Shown here one piece after another: positions 25,487-33,446 of a DNA stretch of 64,000 bases. This DNA comes from Jannaschia pohangensis (GTDB lineage: Bacteria; Pseudomonadota; Alphaproteobacteria; Rhodobacterales; Rhodobacteraceae). The notes under the pieces were generated by a model, which was given only the letters and a program-made list of their open reading frames with translations, did not search any database and was not told the origin of the DNA. The position numbers were made by a program, and so were the translations under genes. Numbering within the stretch: position 1 is the stretch's first letter; each line of letters begins with the position of its first letter. The DNA lies in NCBI RefSeq assembly GCF_900113875.1, contig NZ_FORA01000004.1, positions 284,001 through 348,000 of the forward strand. The letters run 5' to 3'.

Positions 25487-25603
25487 TGTCCGATTAGACT
25501 GTCCTGTAAATCGCTACCGTCCGGTAAGTGATTCTACAAGTCCAATCGGACACTTTCGAGAGACTTTCGCGTGTCCGCTCAGCGTATACTTAAACGGGAC
25601 ACG
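25487..25603. promoter_or_regulatory. Putative res site of the serine recombinase
   Basis: Two inverted-repeat pairs lie just before the recombinase start. TGTCCGATTAGACT (25487-25500) is matched, with one mismatch, by the inverse at 25539-25552. CGTGTCC (25570-25576) and GGACACG (25597-25603) flank a palindrome centred on GTATAC (25584-25589), a 34-bp dyad. The common GTCC arms and the central TA suit resolvase subsites, the 34-bp one being the best candidate for the crossover site. It also overlaps the recombinase promoter, allowing autoregulation. Confidence 0.5.
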
Positions 25604-25614
25604 TCAGACTCGGT

Positions 25615-25860
25615 TCAGGCTAGGCAGTTGGGTGGATTTGCCGGTCGACGCATTTTACCTCGCGTGTTTTTCATGTAGATCGGGAGACTCTTTATTTCCG
25701 CCAGGTATTTTTCGTAATTCGACAGCGTTTGTTTGCTGTGGTGGTCCTCGGAGAAGTGAACCTCGGATACGAATAAGTCGCAGCGCGAACAGAACCAAAG
25801 ATCAGGGGCACCTTCTTTTTGGTCTCCGTTCAGGTAGTAGCGTTCAGGTTGTTCGGTCAT
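25615..25860 (-). CDS. Small zinc-finger-like protein, 81 residues
   Basis: Contains WFCSRCDLF followed by VHFSEDHHSKQT, so a C-x2-C with nearby histidines could bind one zinc ion. The rest is polar with a basic tail (KNTRGKMRRPANPP). GGAACGACTGAA precedes the ATG. It is less GC-rich than the host genes. Function unknown; it lies between the res-like region and the replication ATPase. Confidence 0.65.
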   Translation of the reverse strand: MTEQPERYYLNGDQKEGAPDLWFCSRCDLFVSEVHFSEDHHSKQTLSNYEKYLAEIKSLPIYMKNTRGKMRRPANPPNCLA

Positions 25861-26270
25861 TTCAGTCGTTCCTTTGCGTTGATTGTGTGTGGCCCAACTT
25901 GGCTTCGGGTCCTTCTTGGGGTGGGGGTGCGCTGGGCGGGATCACCGACTCGCCCAATTCGCGTGATTTCAATTTAGTGACAGTTAGATTGGCCCCCTCA
26001 TTCCAAATACTTTGCAAAGAGGGTCGGGCCGGGGTTCGGAGTCCCCGCGGGTGCCGCCCTTAGGGAAGGACCCATGATCGCTTGGGGGCGATGATCGCGG
26101 AAAACCGATGATCGGCTGCGCTGCATCCGCGCTTCTGATTGATTGTGCTTCATCTTCTAGTTCCATTGCTGAGCATGGCACCGAGACAAGGGACACCCTT
26201 AAGGGGTGTGTCCCTGTCCGTCTCGCCGGTGTGCCCTTTTGCCGGTTGAGACATGCGAGACATGTCCCGC
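25861..26270. other. Intergenic region of the island with inverted repeats
   Basis: About 410 bp without a credible gene. It contains an imperfect palindrome around 26189-26215 (AGGGACAC, CTTAAG centre, GTGTCCCT) and, at its right edge, repeats of GAGACATG (see separate entry). It could be a replication or regulatory region, being adjacent to the primase-like gene. Confidence 0.4.
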
Positions 26271-26279
26271 TCATGTCTC
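26248..26279. repeat. GAGACATG direct and inverted repeats at the 3' end of the ATPase gene
   Basis: GAGACATG occurs at 26248-26255 and 26257-26264 as direct copies with a 1-bp gap, then inverted as CATGTCTC at 26272-26279, overlapping the stop codon of the 701-residue gene. The inverted pair can form an 8-bp stem. No T-tract follows on the minus strand, so a binding or origin-like role is as likely as termination. Confidence 0.5.
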
Positions 26280-28376
26280 AGTCCGTCCCGTTTCATCGTC
26301 ATCTGACCGACCATCATCAAAGCCGTCGCGGATGGAATAGAAGCCATCATCGCCTGAAACCAATCCATCCCGTGCCAGCGTTTCGAGTGACCGATTGAAC
26401 GCTTTTCGTCGGGTTGCCGGATCGTCATTCGCGCAAACCGCATCGGACGCCATGCAAGCGTTCTTCCAGTCGTCCCGGTTGACCGGCTGCGGCATGCCTT
26501 CCAGGATTTTCAGCGCAGCCGCAGCTTGCGGGGGAAGCCGCTTCACCTTGGCCGGAATGCCGGTAAGCGGGTTGCAGCGCGGATAGGTCAACGGGTCGCC
26601 ATCATCGTCAAATCCGAAGTCATCAGTGGCGATGGTGAAAGCAAAGCCTCGATCACAGGTGCCGTTCCGGTTCTTGGTCAACCTGCCCCGAATGATCTTC
26701 TGTTCATCGTCGCGCTTCACATGCAGGGCAACATCAAGCGCCCCGTTCAACAGGCTATGCCCGCGCGGTGTGCCACCCTCTGCCTTTGTGTCGTGGTGGA
26801 TCAGGACAACCGCTGCGCCCCAGCGGGTCAGCGCCCGCGCCACCGCCACAACCCGGCCCATCGCTTCCGCACTGTTCTCTTCCAGGCCGGGGAACGCCAT
26901 TGCCAGCGTGTCAATAAAGATCAGCGCGGGGCGTTCCGCCTTCACCGCTTCTTTCAGCGCCAGATAGTCGGGCGAGTCCTTGATAAGCAGGTTCGACACG
27001 CCTTCCACCAGTTTGAAGGCTTGTGCGCTGCCATGCGCCTTCCGCAGCGCCTTCACGCGCCCGCGCATTCCGTGGGAATCTTCGGACGCCACATAGAACA
27101 CCCCGCCCGCTTTGGTGCGTATCCCGAAGGCTCCATTGCCCTGAGCCAGCATGTAGCCAAGGAAGGGCGCGATGAGCGATTTACCCGCGCCTGGCGCGCC
27201 GAAGATGCAAGCAACGTCCTTTTCAGCCAGCAAGCCCTTAATGAGGTATTTCCGCGCCGGGGACGCTTCGCATTCGTCTGGGGTCAGGAAGGTCAGCGTC
27301 GACGGTTTCGGTTTTTCGGGTTCAGGTAGTGCAGGCAGATCGTCAAAATCGGAATCTTGGATAAACGGGCCGTGCTCATAGCCATAATCCATTGCGATTT
27401 TGAACAGCGTCCCGATGCCGATTCCGCCATGCCGGAACGATTTCCAAGTTCTGCGCTGGCTGCGTTCATCGAATTTCAGCGACAGGCGCGACCAATGCGA
27501 CCAGATGTCATAGCCTTCATCGCTGCCATTGAATTCCGCATGAAGGGCCATGCCGATATTCAGCCATTGGTCGCGGTCGTCCGCATCCTTGACCAGCGCC
27601 AAAGCGCGCCGCACTTCCGCCCGGTCTGCCGGGTCCCGGAACAGGTCTGACAGATCGGTGGTCAACTTCACCGGCTTGGGTGCCGGGCCGATAGAGGGAA
27701 GGCCGGGCACGCGGTCCAGCGTCTGCCCTTCCACAAGGAACGACTCTACCGGGTTCGATGTCACGCTGCCAAAGTAGAAGGATTGCGACGGGGTGAAGGA
27801 TTCAGCCGCAAGGATGCCGCCCAGCGCCCCGTTGAGCCGGGCACAGAGGGCTGCCCGCTCAGCCGGTGCAACTTCCGTCGCCAGAGGCAGTAGGACGCGG
27901 AACCGGGGCACTTCTGCGGTATGGCTAGGCGTGGTGTAGACCAGCGCGGCAATGCCAGCCCGGTCGAGCCGGTCAGCGGCTTCCTGCGGTGACACCTCGC
28001 CCGCGTCATAGTCGCCTTCCACCCCTGACACGCTCAAGAGGTTCGCATCGTGGCGTAGGCTGCCCTTTTCGGTTCGCACATCCCCGAAGGTGCCCAGCTT
28101 CACAAGGGGCAGGTCGGATTTTGCGGGGGCGGTTGTGGCAGTCAACCGGGCGTGAATCTGCCGAAGGGAAAGCCGCGCCGGTTCGATCCGCTGCGCTTTC
28201 ACATCAGCGAACATAGAAACCGCTAAAGGCACATCGCAGCCTTGATCGTTCAACCCGAACAGATCGTGCAAGCTAATTGAGGAGAGTGCTTTGGGTTTTG
28301 CAAATCCGAGTAAATTACTCAGATTTGTTGCGCTACTCTCTTGAAAAAAGCCGGAGTCATCGCTATCTCTATCCAT
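26271..28376 (-). CDS. Primase-like/RecA-like ATPase (bifunctional replication protein)
   Basis: A 701-residue protein of the type found on prophage-like and integrative elements. The N-terminal half resembles a primase-polymerase-like domain (DANLLSVSGVEGDYD; VYTTPSHTAEVPRFRVLLPL), then a PriCT-like helical domain (DQWLNIGMALHAEFNGSDEGYDIW), then a RecA-fold ATPase with Walker A GAPGAGKS near 394, Walker B LIFIDTLA and VLIHHDTKAEG. It should act in priming or unwinding element DNA. A DNA-repair-free, conjugation-free island carrying its own replication protein suggests autonomous replication after excision. Confidence 0.82.
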   Translation of the reverse strand: MDRDSDDSGFFQESSATNLSNLLGFAKPKALSSISLHDLFGLNDQGCDVPLAVSMFADVKAQRIEPARLSLRQIHARLTATTAPAKSDLPLVKLGTFGDVRTEKGSLRHDANLLSVSGVEGDYDAGEVSPQEAADRLDRAGIAALVYTTPSHTAEVPRFRVLLPLATEVAPAERAALCARLNGALGGILAAESFTPSQSFYFGSVTSNPVESFLVEGQTLDRVPGLPSIGPAPKPVKLTTDLSDLFRDPADRAEVRRALALVKDADDRDQWLNIGMALHAEFNGSDEGYDIWSHWSRLSLKFDERSQRRTWKSFRHGGIGIGTLFKIAMDYGYEHGPFIQDSDFDDLPALPEPEKPKPSTLTFLTPDECEASPARKYLIKGLLAEKDVACIFGAPGAGKSLIAPFLGYMLAQGNGAFGIRTKAGGVFYVASEDSHGMRGRVKALRKAHGSAQAFKLVEGVSNLLIKDSPDYLALKEAVKAERPALIFIDTLAMAFPGLEENSAEAMGRVVAVARALTRWGAAVVLIHHDTKAEGGTPRGHSLLNGALDVALHVKRDDEQKIIRGRLTKNRNGTCDRGFAFTIATDDFGFDDDGDPLTYPRCNPLTGIPAKVKRLPPQAAAALKILEGMPQPVNRDDWKNACMASDAVCANDDPATRRKAFNRSLETLARDGLVSGDDGFYSIRDGFDDGRSDDDETGRTET

Positions 28377-28390
28377 ATAAATAAACCTTA

Positions 28391-28420
28391 AAGGTCATCG
28401 GGTTGCACCCCGGTGGCCTT
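28391..28420 (+). terminator. Hairpin between integrase and ATPase genes
   Basis: A 12-bp stem with G-U pairs (AAGGTCATCGGG/CCCGGTGGCCTT) is followed on the plus strand by TTCCTTTT. On the minus strand TTTATTTAT follows a few bases later. It lies just before the ATPase start and may insulate it from integrase transcription. Confidence 0.5.
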
Positions 28421-28516
28421 TTCCTTTTGCGCACCATGCGAAAAATGAATTGGGCCACGGCCTCAACATGGTTGCGACCTAAAATCCAGTCAAGGCGTTG
28501 AAAATAAAAAATAAAG

Positions 28517-28535
28517 TTTCACATTCAATGTGAAA
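28517..28535 (-). terminator. Terminator of the integrase gene
   Basis: The 19-bp palindrome TTTCACATTCAATGTGAAA lies 2 bp after the integrase stop. On the minus strand it is followed by CTTTATTTTTTATTTTC, so it fits a rho-independent terminator with a 7-bp stem. Confidence 0.75.
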
Positions 28536-28537
28536 GT

Positions 28538-29758
28538 CTATGACAGCAGATCAGTCAAGTCAGTGTCTGACTTTCTCCTCACCGGCTGGCCTTTTGGCTT
28601 TCTCTTTTCGTGCTGTTCCATCAGGTCGGAATACCAAACCATCATCTTCCGCCGCTCTTCCAAATACAGTGCTGCGTTGTATGCACTGCGAACCTCATTG
28701 GCGGGGACGTGGGCAAGCTGTCTCTCGATTGCGTCCGCGCGCCACAAGCCAGACTCGTTGAGGATGGTCGACGCGGTGCTGCGAAAGCCGTGAACCGATG
28801 CGCGGCTGTGATAGCCCAAACGATACAGGCCATAGATTAGCGTATTCTCGGATATGGGTTTGTGATCGGACTGGCCGGGCAGGATGAAAGGGGAGGTGCC
28901 TGCCAAGTCTTTCAGTTCTGCGAACATGGCCCGGACCTGCGGAGACAAGGGAACGATGTGTTCCTTCCGCATCTTCATCTTGCTTGCTTCGATGCGCCAT
29001 GTGTCGCCGTCGATTTCATTCCATGTGGCCAGGCGCAATTCGGACGTTCGCACAAATGTATGCGCTATGATCTTCAAGCCCAGCGCGGTTGCGCGGTCCC
29101 CGCTGTAGGTGGCGAGTGCTGCAAAGAAGTCGTGCAGTTGATCTTCCTTGAGGGATGCGCGGTGCTTCTGACGCGGGGCCGACTTCATCGCACCGGCAAG
29201 CGGCGCGGCGGGGTCAGAAGTCGCCCATCCATTTGCCACGGCATACTTGAACACGGCGCTCATGGTCTGTCGGATGCGCTTTGCCATCTCCAAAGCGTTC
29301 CGGTCCTCAACCTCACGCAATAGCGCCAGCACCTCGGCAGGGGTGACCGCTGCCACGTCCTTGTGGCCGATCCTTGGGAACACGTCCCCGTCTAGCCGTG
29401 CCCAGAGGCGCGCCGCGTAGCCGCTGACCCATTGCGCTTCGCGGGCGCGATACCATTCGCGGGCGGCTTCCTTGAAAGTCTTCACGGGCGTTGCGGTTTC
29501 GCCGTCCTTCAAGGCGGGATCAGCCCCGGCTGCCAGTTTGTCCTTGAGTTCGGCGGCCCTGAGACGAGCAGTTGCAAGCGACACATCGGGGTATGATCCG
29601 AATGCGGCGGTGCGCTGTTTGGCCTGAAATCGATAGTTCATGCGCCAGAGTTTCGATCCGGCTGGCGTGACTTGCAGGAATAGCCCGCGTCCGTCCGATA
29701 GCTTCTGGACCTTTTGGGCAGGCTTAGCCGCGCGGCATTGGGCATCGGTGAGGGGCAT
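28538..29758 (-). CDS. int: Tyrosine integrase, P4-type
   Basis: Site-specific recombinase of 406 residues that integrates and excises the island at the tRNA gene. The N-terminal DUF4102-type arm-binding domain (MPLTDAQCRAAKPAQKVQKL, SDGRGLFLQV) is followed by a core-binding domain and the catalytic domain: Arg237 in TFVRTSELRL, His323 and Arg326 in VHGFRSTAS, His350 in QLAHVP, and the nucleophile Tyr360 in VRSAYN. All catalytic residues are intact. It lies 168 bp from the tRNA gene, pointing away from it, the usual arrangement. The ATG sits among repeats that could be its own arm sites, so it may be autoregulated. Confidence 0.96.
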   Translation of the reverse strand: MPLTDAQCRAAKPAQKVQKLSDGRGLFLQVTPAGSKLWRMNYRFQAKQRTAAFGSYPDVSLATARLRAAELKDKLAAGADPALKDGETATPVKTFKEAAREWYRAREAQWVSGYAARLWARLDGDVFPRIGHKDVAAVTPAEVLALLREVEDRNALEMAKRIRQTMSAVFKYAVANGWATSDPAAPLAGAMKSAPRQKHRASLKEDQLHDFFAALATYSGDRATALGLKIIAHTFVRTSELRLATWNEIDGDTWRIEASKMKMRKEHIVPLSPQVRAMFAELKDLAGTSPFILPGQSDHKPISENTLIYGLYRLGYHSRASVHGFRSTASTILNESGLWRADAIERQLAHVPANEVRSAYNAALYLEERRKMMVWYSDLMEQHEKRKPKGQPVRRKSDTDLTDLLS

Positions 29759-29772
29759 CCAGGCGACTCTGA

Positions 29773-29817
29773 TTTGTTGGTATCGCCGCCATCATACCAA
29801 CAAATGATACCAACAAA
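29773..29817. repeat. ATACCAACAAA repeats near attR (putative integrase arm sites)
   Basis: TTTGTTGGTAT at 29773-29783 is followed by its inverse ATACCAACAAA at 29794-29804 and again at 29807-29817. The same 9-11-bp motif occurs three times inside the left end at 19504-19571. The copies lie between the integrase ATG and attR. Confidence 0.65.
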
Positions 29818-29820
29818 AGC

Positions 29821-29912
29821 TGAGACGTATGGAGACGCACTGAGACGTATGAACAGGCGAAATGACGGTAACCTACTGTTTTGAAGTAGATTACCGTCAA
29901 TCTGAGACGCAT
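29821..29912. repeat. TGAGACGTAT repeats between integrase and attR
   Basis: TGAGACGTAT (29821-29830), GGAGACGCAC (29831-29840) and TGAGACGTAT (29841-29850) form a tandem array with a 10-bp period, one helical turn; TGAGACGCAT recurs at 29903-29912. Likely binding sites for an excisionase-type or regulatory protein, or for the integrase. Confidence 0.6.
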
Positions 29913-29925
29913 TGAGATGAATTTT

Positions 29926-29948
29926 TGGTAGGCCCGGCAGGACTTGAA
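29926..29948. repeat. attR: 23-bp direct repeat within the tRNA 3' end
   Basis: Identical to 19451-19473. It covers the CCA end, acceptor strand and part of the T arm of the tRNA gene, so integration keeps the tRNA whole. Confidence 0.93.
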
Positions 29949-30002
29949 CCCGCAACCAAAGCGTTATGAGCGCTCTGCTCTAACCAATTGAGCTACAGGC
30001 CC
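29926..30002 (-). tRNA. tRNA with anticodon CAT, probably tRNA-Ile2 (lysidine type)
   Basis: A 77-nt cloverleaf with encoded CCA. It starts GGGCCTGTAGCTCA; anticodon stem GAGCG/CGCTT encloses CTCATAA, giving CAT; T arm GCGGG-TTCAAGT-CCTGC. The body resembles alphaproteobacterial tRNA-Ile2, whose C34 is changed to lysidine by TilS, rather than elongator tRNA-Met, but the sequence alone does not settle this. It is the integration target of the island. Confidence 0.85.
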
Positions 30003-30067
30003 CCGTCCGCTAGGGCGTAGCAGACAGGGACGGACGGTCAAGAAGAACGGGCAGGAGAGGGGTCGAA

Positions 30068-30496
30068 ATGCAGGAAATCCAACCATGGATCGGGCGCTAT
30101 GCGCTGACCCTTGTCCTGACCTGGGGCGGATTGATGGTGGTGGGCGTCCTGTTGTCGCGGTTTGCCGGGATCAGTCTGCCGGGCGGGGCCGTGGCCATCC
30201 TGCCGCCGATCGCGGCGGCGATGGTCACCGGGCAGGCCTGGGCGCGCCAGACCGGCGCGCTGCCGCCCAATGGACCCGCCTGGAAATTGGCCTGCGTCGG
30301 CGCGCTCCTCTATTTCATGATGCAGATCGTGGTCGCGGGCGGAGCCTTCGCTTCGCTGTCGCGGGTGACCGAGGGCGTGGTGACGCCTGACCGGCTGTTC
30401 ATCACCTTCGGGTTGCTCGCCGTCCTCTGCGTCGTCTCGGCGGGGGTCGGACGCCTGTTCCTGACGTTCGGGGCAAAGTCGGCGCTGAAGGCCTGA
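30068..30496 (+). CDS. Four-helix inner-membrane protein (ABZJ_00895-like)
   Basis: A 142-residue protein with four hydrophobic segments (about 12-31, 38-55, 75-96, 112-133). The arrangement, with [21 protein letters not shown] after helix 2 and a short cytoplasmic end, resembles the small ABZJ_00895 family of unknown function. AGGAG lies upstream of the ATG. It is 71 bp before purM in the same direction, with no functional link evident. Confidence 0.72.
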   Translation: MQEIQPWIGRYALTLVLTWGGLMVVGVLLSRFAGISLPGGAVAILPPIAAAMVTGQAWARQTGALPPNGPAWKLACVGALLYFMMQIVVAGGAFASLSRVTEGVVTPDRLFITFGLLAVLCVVSAGVGRLFLTFGAKSALKA

Positions 30497-30567
30497 GGTC
30501 GCATACCCCGGATTGCAGCGCATCCGGCGGCCTGCTAGGGCGCGGGCCAAGTCACACGGGAGACGCC

Positions 30568-31617
30568 ATGACAGATGCCAAGAACGGTTTGACCTATGCC
30601 CAAGCGGGTGTGGACATCGATGCGGGCAATGCGCTGGTCGACCGGATCAAGCCTGCGGCCCGCGCGACCGAACGGCCCGGCACCATGTCCGGTCTGGGCG
30701 GCTTCGGTGCGCTCTTCGATCTGAAGGCCGCGGGCTATTCCGACCCGGTTCTGGTGGCGGCGACCGACGGGGTGGGCACCAAGCTGCGCCTGGCCATCGA
30801 CACGGGGCAACTGGATACCGTGGGCGTCGACCTTGTGGCGATGTGCGTCAATGACCTGGTCTGTCAGGGGGCAGAGCCGCTGTTCTTTCTGGACTACTTT
30901 GCCACCGGCAAGCTGGTCACCGACGAGGCCGCGCAGATCATTGAAGGTATTGCGGTCGGCTGTCGCGCGAGCGGCACGGCTCTGATCGGCGGCGAGACGG
31001 CGGAAATGCCGGGCATGTATCATGCGGGCGATTTCGACCTGGCCGGATTTGCCGTGGGCGCGATGGAACGGGGCCACGACCTGCCCCGCAACGTGGCCGA
31101 GGGCGATGTCCTTCTGGGGCTGGCGTCCGATGGCGTGCATTCCAACGGCTTCTCGCTAGTGCGGCGGGTGGCGGAGCACGCGGGCCTGACCTGGGATGAT
31201 GCCGCCCCCTTTGCGGACGCCACGCTTGGCGCGGCGCTGCTGACGCCGACGCGGCTTTATGTGCTGTCGGTTCTGGCTGCGGTGCGGGCGGGCGGGGTGC
31301 ACGCGCTGGCCCATATCACCGGTGGCGGCCTGACCGAGAACCTGCCCCGCGTCCTGCCCGAAGGGTTGGGCGCACAGATCGACCTGACCGCCTGGCAACC
31401 GAACCCGGTGTTCGGCTGGCTGGCCCGGGCCGGGGGCGTGGCCGAAGGCGAGATGCTCAAGACCTTCAACTGCGGCATCGGCATGGTCCTCGTCTGCGCG
31501 CCCGACCGGGCCGAAGCCCTGACCGCGCTCCTGACCGACGCGGGCGAGACGGTGTCGCGCCTTGGCACCGTGACCCCGGGTGCGGGCGTGCGCTATTCCG
31601 GAGCCATCAGCTGGTGA
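30568..31617 (+). CDS. purM: Phosphoribosylformylglycinamidine cyclo-ligase (AIR synthetase)
   Basis: Purine biosynthesis step 5: closes the imidazole ring of FGAM using ATP to give AIR. The 349 residues match the family. Marks are [44 protein letters not shown] and [18 protein letters not shown] precedes the ATG. Its stop overlaps the purN GTG by 4 bp (GTGA), so purM and purN form the usual translationally coupled pair. Confidence 0.98.
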   Translation: MTDAKNGLTYAQAGVDIDAGNALVDRIKPAARATERPGTMSGLGGFGALFDLKAAGYSDPVLVAATDGVGTKLRLAIDTGQLDTVGVDLVAMCVNDLVCQGAEPLFFLDYFATGKLVTDEAAQIIEGIAVGCRASGTALIGGETAEMPGMYHAGDFDLAGFAVGAMERGHDLPRNVAEGDVLLGLASDGVHSNGFSLVRRVAEHAGLTWDDAAPFADATLGAALLTPTRLYVLSVLAAVRAGGVHALAHITGGGLTENLPRVLPEGLGAQIDLTAWQPNPVFGWLARAGGVAEGEMLKTFNCGIGMVLVCAPDRAEALTALLTDAGETVSRLGTVTPGAGVRYSGAISW

Positions 31618-32234
31618 GCGAGACGCGCAAGCGGGTCGCCATCCTGATCTCGGGGGGCGGGTCGAACATGCTCCGCCTGGTCGAGGATATGACCGACGCA
31701 GATCATCCCGCCGTGCCGGTTCTGGTCCTGTCGAACGATGCGAACGCGGCTGGCCTGGCGCGCGCGGCGAGTTTGGGTATCCCGACCGCGGTGGTCGATC
31801 ATCGCGCCTTTGCCGACCGTCCGGCCTTCGAGGCGGGCTTGCAGGCGCAGTTGCAGCAGGCCGCTCCCGACATCGTGGCGCTGGCCGGGTTCATGCGTAT
31901 CCTGACCGCGCCATTTACCGAGCAGTGGGCCGGTCGGATGCTCAACATCCATCCCTCGCTTCTGCCCAAGTATCGCGGGCTGCACACACATGCCCGCGCG
32001 CTCGAGGCGGGCGATGACGAGGCCGGGTGTTCCGTCCACGAAGTCACCGCCGATCTGGACGGTGGCCCGATCCTGGGTCAGGCCCGGGTGCCCATCTTGC
32101 CGGACGACACCGCCGATACGCTGGCCGCCCGTGTGCTGGTGCAGGAGCATCGCCTCTATCCGGCTGTCCTGCGCCGGTTTGCGTGTGGCGACCGCCGTCG
32201 GCTTGACCTTTCCCCGGACGGGAATTTGTCCTAG
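31614..32234 (+). CDS. purN: Phosphoribosylglycinamide formyltransferase
   Basis: Purine biosynthesis step 3: transfers formyl from 10-formyl-tetrahydrofolate to GAR. It has 206 residues with the N-terminal ISGGGSNML phosphate loop, the catalytic Asn-His-Asp group seen in [18 protein letters not shown], and [16 protein letters not shown] start overlapping the purM stop. Standard length. Confidence 0.97.
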   Translation: MSETRKRVAILISGGGSNMLRLVEDMTDADHPAVPVLVLSNDANAAGLARAASLGIPTAVVDHRAFADRPAFEAGLQAQLQQAAPDIVALAGFMRILTAPFTEQWAGRMLNIHPSLLPKYRGLHTHARALEAGDDEAGCSVHEVTADLDGGPILGQARVPILPDDTADTLAARVLVQEHRLYPAVLRRFACGDRRRLDLSPDGNLS

Positions 32235-32306
32235 ACCGGGACGAAATCTGAAAGGCTTCGTCAAATTTCTGCCCCTCACATCACAACGCTGACAACGACC
32301 GACGCT

Positions 32307-33437
32307 TTGGCCGCATTCTGCGCCGAGGCCGCCAAGGCACCCTATGTCACCGTGGACACCGAGTTCCTGCGGGAACGGACCTACTACTCCAAGCTCTGCC
32401 TGATCCAGCTGGCCTTTCCGGGCGACGGCAAGACCGATGCGGTGCTGGTCGATCCGCTTGCCGATGGTCTGTCGCTGGCGCCGCTGTACGACCTGTTTCG
32501 CGACGAAGGGGTGGTGAAGGTCTTTCACGCGGCCCGTCAGGACCTGGAGATTTTCGCGATCGAGGGTGAGGTCATTCCGGCACCCCTGTTCGACACGCAG
32601 GTGGCCGCGATGGTCTGCGGCTTCGGCGAACAGGTCGGCTATGAAACCTTGGCCCGCCGCGTCGCCAAGGCGCAGATCGACAAGTCGAGCCGCTTCACCG
32701 ACTGGTCGCGCCGCCCGCTGTCGGATGCACAGAAGAGCTATGCCCTTGCCGATGTGACGCATCTGCGGGTGATTTATGAGCATCTTTCTGCGGAACTGGC
32801 CAAGACCGGCCGGACCCCCTGGGTCGAAGAGGAAATGGCCGTCCTGCGCGATTTCGGCACCTACCGGGTCGAGCCGCGCGAGGCCTACCTGCGCCTCAAG
32901 ATGCGCAACCCGTCGCCCCGGTTTCTGGCCATTGCGCGGGAACTGGCAGCCTTCCGCGAATCCCACGCACAGGAATGCAACATTCCCCGCACCCGGATCT
33001 TCAAGGACGATGCGCTGATCGAGCTGGTCTCGCTCAAGCCCAAGGACCTGACCGAGCTGTCGAAGGCGCGCCTTCTTTTGCGCGAAGGGCGACGCGGTGC
33101 GGTGGCCGATGGGATCCTCGCCGCCGTGGCCAGGGGGCTGGAGATGCCGCGCGAAGACCTGCCCGAGCCGCCGAACCAGAAGTCGCGCGACCAGATCAAC
33201 GGGGCGCTTGCCGACCTGTTGCGCGTGCTGCTCAAGGCCAAGGCGGAACAGGCGGGCGTGGCGTCCAAGCTGATCGCGACGGCCTCCGACCTTGATGATA
33301 TCGCCGCCGGGTCGCGGGACGGCGACTGGGCGCATGGCTGGCGCCTTGAGGTTTTCGGGGCCGATGCGCTGCGCCTGTGCGAAGGTCAGATCGCGCTCGC
33401 CTGCAAGGGGCAGACGGTCAAGATCATCTCGCTCTGA
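32307..33437 (+). CDS. rnd: Ribonuclease D (start uncertain)
   Basis: 3'-5' exoribonuclease maturing tRNA ends. The DEDD catalytic residues are seen in VTVDTEFLRERTYYSKLCLIQLA-type strand (DxE), VFHAARQDLEIF, and YALADVTHL; a C-terminal HRDC domain follows (residues about 205-290). The coordinates use the only standard start codon, a TTG. However the frame stays open to 32235 and encodes ITTLTTTDALAAF, the N-terminus usual in relatives, without any ATG, GTG or TTG there. The true start is probably a rare codon such as CTG at 32289 or ATT at 32265 (AAAGG nine bases before). Confidence 0.93.
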   Translation: MAAFCAEAAKAPYVTVDTEFLRERTYYSKLCLIQLAFPGDGKTDAVLVDPLADGLSLAPLYDLFRDEGVVKVFHAARQDLEIFAIEGEVIPAPLFDTQVAAMVCGFGEQVGYETLARRVAKAQIDKSSRFTDWSRRPLSDAQKSYALADVTHLRVIYEHLSAELAKTGRTPWVEEEMAVLRDFGTYRVEPREAYLRLKMRNPSPRFLAIARELAAFRESHAQECNIPRTRIFKDDALIELVSLKPKDLTELSKARLLLREGRRGAVADGILAAVARGLEMPREDLPEPPNQKSRDQINGALADLLRVLLKAKAEQAGVASKLIATASDLDDIAAGSRDGDWAHGWRLEVFGADALRLCEGQIALACKGQTVKIISL

Positions 33438-33446
33438 CGCGCGATC

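Larger units (their letters stand above)
19451..29948. mobile_element. tRNA-integrated genomic island (integrase, replication ATPase, resolvase, restriction cargo)
   Basis: A 10.5 kb element between two 23-bp direct repeats, the right one being the intact 3' end of a tRNA-Ile2(CAT)-like gene. A P4-type integrase lies next to the tRNA, a primase/ATPase and a serine recombinase follow, and the left half carries restriction-modification and HNH nuclease genes. Base composition is visibly less GC-rich than the flanks, with A/T-rich intergenic stretches absent elsewhere. No conjugation or capsid genes are present, so it would need help to transfer between cells. Confidence 0.92.
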
